Origin: Clostridia bacterium
GTDB lineage: Bacteria; Bacillota; Sulfobacillia; SLMV01
DNA length: 35,459 bases
Assembly (NCBI GenBank): GCA_003551215.1
Contig: PUMD01000113.1
Span: 1 to 35,459 of the forward strand
Direction: 5' to 3'
In this document: positions 32,303-35,459 of the stretch, one piece after another
How the letters are laid out: each line of letters starts with the position of its first letter
Position numbering within the stretch: the first letter of the stretch is position 1
Notes under the pieces: model-generated
Database searches by the model: none
Seen by the model: the letters and a program-made list of their open reading frames with translations, nothing else
What the model was told of the DNA's origin: nothing
Made by a program: the position numbers and the translations under genes

Positions 32303-32316
32303 CTCTGGAACTTCGG
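32303..32316 (-). repeat. IS right terminal inverted repeat
   Basis: CTCTGGAACTTCGG on the plus strand, the exact complement of the left end at 30324-30337. Confidence 0.85.
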
Positions 32317-32322
32317 GTTAAT
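32317..32322. repeat. Target-site duplication, right copy
   Basis: GTTAAT, identical to 30318-30323. Confidence 0.8.
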
Positions 32323-32482
32323 CTATGAGACGTATTCTGTCTGATGATGCTTGATTCCTTCCGCGGGCGCGGTGGACAGACGTTGGGCTGCGGGCTGAGA
32401 AGGTGTATGCTAGTAAATGCCGGTGAGCGAAATCCCTGTTGGTGTCGCACAGACAAACAACGAGCTACGAGGAGGAGCAAGG

Positions 32483-33391
32483 ATGAACAAGGGGCAGCCA
32501 GAAGATCGGTTCGCGGAGCTGATCAGCAGGGTCTTGGGTGATGTTGATGGTGAAGAAATGTGGGCTGATATCTGCCGAAGGTACGCTGTCGTCTGCAACG
32601 AGCAGCTGGACAGGTTGAAAGATGAACGGCCATCTGAGCAGTGGAAGAGGATGCAGATCGCCTTCAGCGGGCGGATGCGGGGCCTTTTCGGGGTAGCGGC
32701 CATAGCTGTCTTTTACTGGGCGGAGATAGCCCGCGTCGTCCGTACGCTGAAGGACTATCAGCCGGCTGCAGAGGTTTTTTGCCAAACCTGCGCGCAGATC
32801 GCCGAAGAGGCGTACGAGGCAGGCTATGCCGACGGTTCAGGGGAGGATAGTGCCGGTGACCACGACCGGCTGTCGCGGACAAAGAGAAGACTTCAACAGC
32901 AGGTGCGCAGCCGGATGAGTACCGATCTGCTGCAGAGGAGGCGGAAACAGCAGCTTGGGCGCCTGCACGGCACCTGGCTTGCTCTGAAGCAGTTTTTGCA
33001 ACATAAGTGGGATCTTGACGAGGAAGCCTTTTTACATCTGCCCTTTGTTCAGGTGGCCGAGGAACCCGATGTTCCCATGGAGAAGATGCAGAGAAACATA
33101 AAGCGGCGCAAGCAGAGGGCCGGTCTGGGTGGCCTGCTCGATGACGAAACCAAAGAACAGGTGTTTCACCTGCATGATACCTGGAGGGCGCTGGAGGCTT
33201 TTTTGAAAAACACCTGGGGAATTACCGAGCCGGAAGGACTGTGGCAGCTGCCGATGATAGCGGTCACCGACCACATGCTGAATGTGCTGGGTGAGGCCAG
33301 GCAGGTAGAGGCCTGCGCAGAGACTCAAAGGCAGATGGCCGAGGCCCTGCGGAGGACCTACCGGGCCTTCGCCGACGGCGATGATTGCTGA
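32483..33391 (+). CDS. Unknown protein with an internally duplicated module
   Basis: 302 residues from ATG at 32483 with GAGGAGGAGCAAGG before it; a longer frame starts at 32417 without a ribosome site. I do not recognise a family. The protein is rich in Arg, Gln and Trp, mostly helical by eye, with no signal peptide and only one mildly hydrophobic patch (GVAAIAVFYWAEIA). Two copies of a module LHxTWxALxxFLxxxWxxxExxxLxLPxxxV occur at about 161-191 and 230-261. Two Cys (CQTCAQ, near 100-103) lie in the N-terminal half. It follows the IS element and precedes the creatininase-like gene by 40 bp, so the two may be co-transcribed. Confidence 0.65.
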   Translation: MNKGQPEDRFAELISRVLGDVDGEEMWADICRRYAVVCNEQLDRLKDERPSEQWKRMQIAFSGRMRGLFGVAAIAVFYWAEIARVVRTLKDYQPAAEVFCQTCAQIAEEAYEAGYADGSGEDSAGDHDRLSRTKRRLQQQVRSRMSTDLLQRRRKQQLGRLHGTWLALKQFLQHKWDLDEEAFLHLPFVQVAEEPDVPMEKMQRNIKRRKQRAGLGGLLDDETKEQVFHLHDTWRALEAFLKNTWGITEPEGLWQLPMIAVTDHMLNVLGEARQVEACAETQRQMAEALRRTYRAFADGDDC

Positions 33392-33431
33392 GGATGTTCC
33401 TTAGGATGAACAGGAGGGGGTCAGGCTGCAC

Positions 33432-34226
33432 ATGAACCGTTTCAACCTCGCGGAGATGAGCTGGGAAGAGGTAGAACAGCTTGTTGAGACGGCGCACCCG
33501 GTGGTCCTTCTGCCCGCCGGCTCAGTTGAACAGCACGGGCGGCATCTTCCCCTGGGTACCGATACCTACACTGCCCTGGATGTGGCCAGGGAGGCGGGGA
33601 GAAGGGCAGAGGGGGTAGTGGTAGCCCCGCCCGTGTGGTACGGAATGTCGGCGCACCACATGCAGCTTGCCGGTACGGTGACCGTCCGCCCGGAAGTTCT
33701 CACCGAGCTCTTCTACGACGTAATCGAGTCGCTGGCTGCTCACGGCTTCAACAGGTTCGTTTTGGTAAACGGGCACCGGGTGGCCAACCTTCCCTGGATG
33801 CAGCTGGTGTGCGGCCGGGTTCACCAGCAGCTGGCGGGCTGTCGTGCCGCCCTCTTTGACCTGGCGTACATGTCGCAAAACGCCGCCGGTGCGCTGGATT
33901 TCGAGCACCTGGGTCATGCCGACGAAATTGAAACCTCTCATATGCTGGCCGCCCATCCCCAGCTTTGCCGGATGCAGAGGGCGGTGGATAATCCCCACAG
34001 ATCTACGCGCTTCGAAGATCCCGATCCCCGCAGGCAGGGCGACCGGCTTGTCTACTTCCCCGGCCCTGCCGATGAGACAGAGACCCGGCTGCGTCAGAGC
34101 GGGGGAGTGCGGGGTACGCCAACCCGTGCTGATGAAAAAAGAGGGCAGCGCTACCGCAGCCACCTGATACAGAGGCTGCTGCAGGTAATAGGGCAGATGC
34201 GGAAAAAAGGTGATGATGACTCCTGA
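33432..34226 (+). CDS. Creatininase-family amidohydrolase
   Basis: 264 residues from ATG at 33432, with AGGAGGGGG about 12 bp upstream. The binuclear metal motifs of the family are present: GSVEQHGRHLPLGTDTYTAL (Glu, His, Asp ligands near residues 31-42), VNGHRVANL and GHADEIETSHMLA (His and Glu ligands). Members hydrolyse creatinine, or small cyclic or linear amides in cofactor pathways (ArfB, MftE and similar). The substrate here is unknown. No radical SAM maturase or mycofactocin peptide gene is adjacent, so MftE is unlikely. It may be co-transcribed with the preceding unknown gene. Confidence 0.85.
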   Translation: MNRFNLAEMSWEEVEQLVETAHPVVLLPAGSVEQHGRHLPLGTDTYTALDVAREAGRRAEGVVVAPPVWYGMSAHHMQLAGTVTVRPEVLTELFYDVIESLAAHGFNRFVLVNGHRVANLPWMQLVCGRVHQQLAGCRAALFDLAYMSQNAAGALDFEHLGHADEIETSHMLAAHPQLCRMQRAVDNPHRSTRFEDPDPRRQGDRLVYFPGPADETETRLRQSGGVRGTPTRADEKRGQRYRSHLIQRLLQVIGQMRKKGDDDS

Positions 34227-34332
34227 CCGCGTGTCGGGGGAAACACCCCGGGCCCGAGCCAATCAGTAGATCCTGCGGGAACAAAAAGCTCCTTCTGGCA
34301 GTCAATACTGCACAGAAAGGAGGCGGCACTGC

Positions 34333-35459
34333 ATGCGCAGACGCTGGATTGCCCTTTTGATGGGACTTGTGGTACTGGCTGCGGGAGCAGCCGTCTGGTT
34401 GTGGTACTCGGGCGGGCAGCAGGCAGAAGCCCTTCCGCCGCCGGCGGAGGAGGTGGACGGACAGCTGAGCCGGGCGAACCTGGATTTCAGCTTCCGTCTG
34501 CTGCAGGGGCTGATGAAGGAGGGCGGCGAGGAAGAAAACCTGTTTGTCTCTCCCACCAGCATATCCATGGCCCTTAGCATGACCATGCAGGGAGCGGCGG
34601 AGGAGACCCACCGTCAGATGGCCGCGGTGCTGGGGGTATCGGAGCTGGAGCCTGGCCGTCTGAACCGCGGGTACAGCGACCTGAAGACCATCCTGCAGAA
34701 CCCGGACCCCGACATTCAGCTGTCCATAGCCAACTCCCTGTGGGCGCGGGAGGGGGAGCCCTTTTTGCAGGAGTTTTTGGACACCAACCGCGAGTATTAC
34801 GGCGCCGAGGTGCAGCATCTTGATTTTTCCCACCCGCAGGCCTCAGAAACCATCAACAGCTGGGTAGAGGAGGAGACGGAGGGCAGGATAACCGACCTGG
34901 TGGACGATCAAATAGACCCGCAGACCATAATGTTTTTGATAAACGCCATATACTTTCACGGCCGGTGGCAAAGCGAATTTGATCCCCAGCTCACCGGTGA
35001 TGACACCTTTTACCTGCCGGGCGGGGAGGCGGTGGAGGTACCCTTTATGCACCAGCGGGGGGAGTTTCGCTACCTGCAGGAGGACGGTTACAAGGGGGTG
35101 GCCCTTCCCTTCGGTGAGGGCAGGGTGAGCATGTACATGCTTCTTCCCGAAAAAGAAGGCGGCCTGCCGCAGCTGGTAGGTAATCTGGACGTCAGCAGCT
35201 GGCGTTCACTGCTCGATTCCTTTTCCCCCGCCGAGGTGCAGCTGGCGGTGCCCAGGTTCTCCGTGGAGTCGGACCTCAGTCTGAAAGAGGTGCTGCGGGG
35301 CCTGGGGATGGAGCACCCCTTCGATCCTCAGCTGGCCGACTTTTCCCGCATGCACCCGGCGGCGCCGGAGACCGCCGTGTGGGTGGAGGACGTCAGGCAC
35401 AAAAGCTTTTTGCAGCTGGACGAGGAAGGTGCCGAGGCGGCTGCAGCCACATCGGTGGA
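34333..35459 (+). CDS. Serpin (serine protease inhibitor), 3' truncated by window end
   Basis: 375 codons are visible from ATG at 34333 (AAAGGAGG 9 bp upstream), open to the last base. Residues 6-25 are a hydrophobic signal or signal-anchor (WIALLMGLVVLAAGAAVWLW), so the inhibitor is exported or membrane-tethered. Serpin landmarks follow: NLFVSPTSISMALSMTMQGA, FLINAIYFHGRWQSEFDP, MYMLLPEKEGGLPQL and FSVESDLSLKEVLRGLGM. At the end, EEGAEAAAATSVG is the reactive-loop hinge with small residues, typical of inhibitory serpins. The P1 site and C-terminus lie beyond the window, so the target protease cannot be guessed. Bacterial serpins are patchy, often gained by transfer. Confidence 0.93.
   Translation, partial: MRRRWIALLMGLVVLAAGAAVWLWYSGGQQAEALPPPAEEVDGQLSRANLDFSFRLLQGLMKEGGEEENLFVSPTSISMALSMTMQGAAEETHRQMAAVLGVSELEPGRLNRGYSDLKTILQNPDPDIQLSIANSLWAREGEPFLQEFLDTNREYYGAEVQHLDFSHPQASETINSWVEEETEGRITDLVDDQIDPQTIMFLINAIYFHGRWQSEFDPQLTGDDTFYLPGGEAVEVPFMHQRGEFRYLQEDGYKGVALPFGEGRVSMYMLLPEKEGGLPQLVGNLDVSSWRSLLDSFSPAEVQLAVPRFSVESDLSLKEVLRGLGMEHPFDPQLADFSRMHPAAPETAVWVEDVRHKSFLQLDEEGAEAAAATSV

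Larger units (their letters stand above)
30324..32316 (-). mobile_element. Complete IS1634-family insertion sequence, 1993 bp
   Basis: Bounded by perfect 14-bp terminal inverted repeats (CCGAAGTTCCAGAG at 30324-30337 and its complement at 32303-32316) and flanked by a 6-bp direct repeat GTTAAT. It encodes one intact DDE transposase on the minus strand. An internal hairpin lies between the right end and the transposase gene. Intact ends, duplication and open reading frame indicate a recent, probably active copy. It separates the D-2-hydroxyacid dehydrogenase from the unknown gene at 32483. Confidence 0.9.

Noticed and set aside
1..35459. CRISPR arrays, tRNA or rRNA genes, prophage genes
   Set aside because: No regularly spaced repeats, tRNA-like cloverleaf ending in GGTTCGAATCC-type arms, rRNA cores or phage structural genes were recognised by eye on either strand.

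Overview
The window is a G+C-rich stretch of bacterial chromosome (about 60% by eye). GTG and TTG starts are frequent and most genes carry strong AGGAGG-type ribosome sites. A SAM-I riboswitch, a CsoR-type copper operator, a FadR-like TetR box and an anaerobic-type direct homocysteine pathway together suggest an anaerobic member of the Bacillota or a related deep lineage. This is inference; there is no rRNA or ribosomal protein gene to test it. TolC, HlyD and Lnt homologues are present, but the TolC homologue appears to lack beta-barrel segments, so an outer membrane cannot be assumed.

Layout. 1-1965: end of an exporter operon (HlyD-type adaptor, TolC-like protein). 2255-3433: small zinc-ribbon protein and a methyltransferase. 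3665-6618: divergent amidohydrolase and M20 amidase around a hairpin-rich spacer. 6640-12726: promoter, SAM-I riboswitch and a five-gene operon (aspartokinase, COG1900 homocysteine synthase fused to a ferredoxin, UPF0280/COG2122, aspartate-semialdehyde dehydrogenase, core-MetE-like protein). 12878-16118: DUF2268 protease, lipoprotein, TetR regulator with its own operator, CAP-domain protein. 16348-22856: copper ATPase behind a CsoR-type operator, Lnt, a frameshifted PH-domain gene, DUF3786 protein, alanine racemase. 22884-26455 (minus): MacB-like ABC exporter followed by a relic of a second tolC. 26459-30269 (minus): DUF917 protein, B12-binding radical SAM protein, D-2-hydroxyacid dehydrogenase. 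30324-32316: a complete IS1634-family element with inverted repeats and a 6-bp target duplication. 32483-35459: unknown protein with a duplicated module, creatininase-family protein, and a serpin cut by the window end.

The most coherent system is the 6.6-12.7 kb operon. Read together, it encodes aspartate to aspartyl phosphate to aspartate semialdehyde, sulfide-dependent conversion of the semialdehyde straight to homocysteine without homoserine, and methylation to methionine by a folate-independent core-MetE. A SAM riboswitch with a recognisable antiterminator/terminator choice sits in front. A second theme is exporter turnover: an intact adaptor/TolC pair at the left edge, and a second ABC exporter whose adaptor and most of its TolC seem to have been deleted. 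That second exporter's promoter carries a partial copy of the operator found at the TetR gene.
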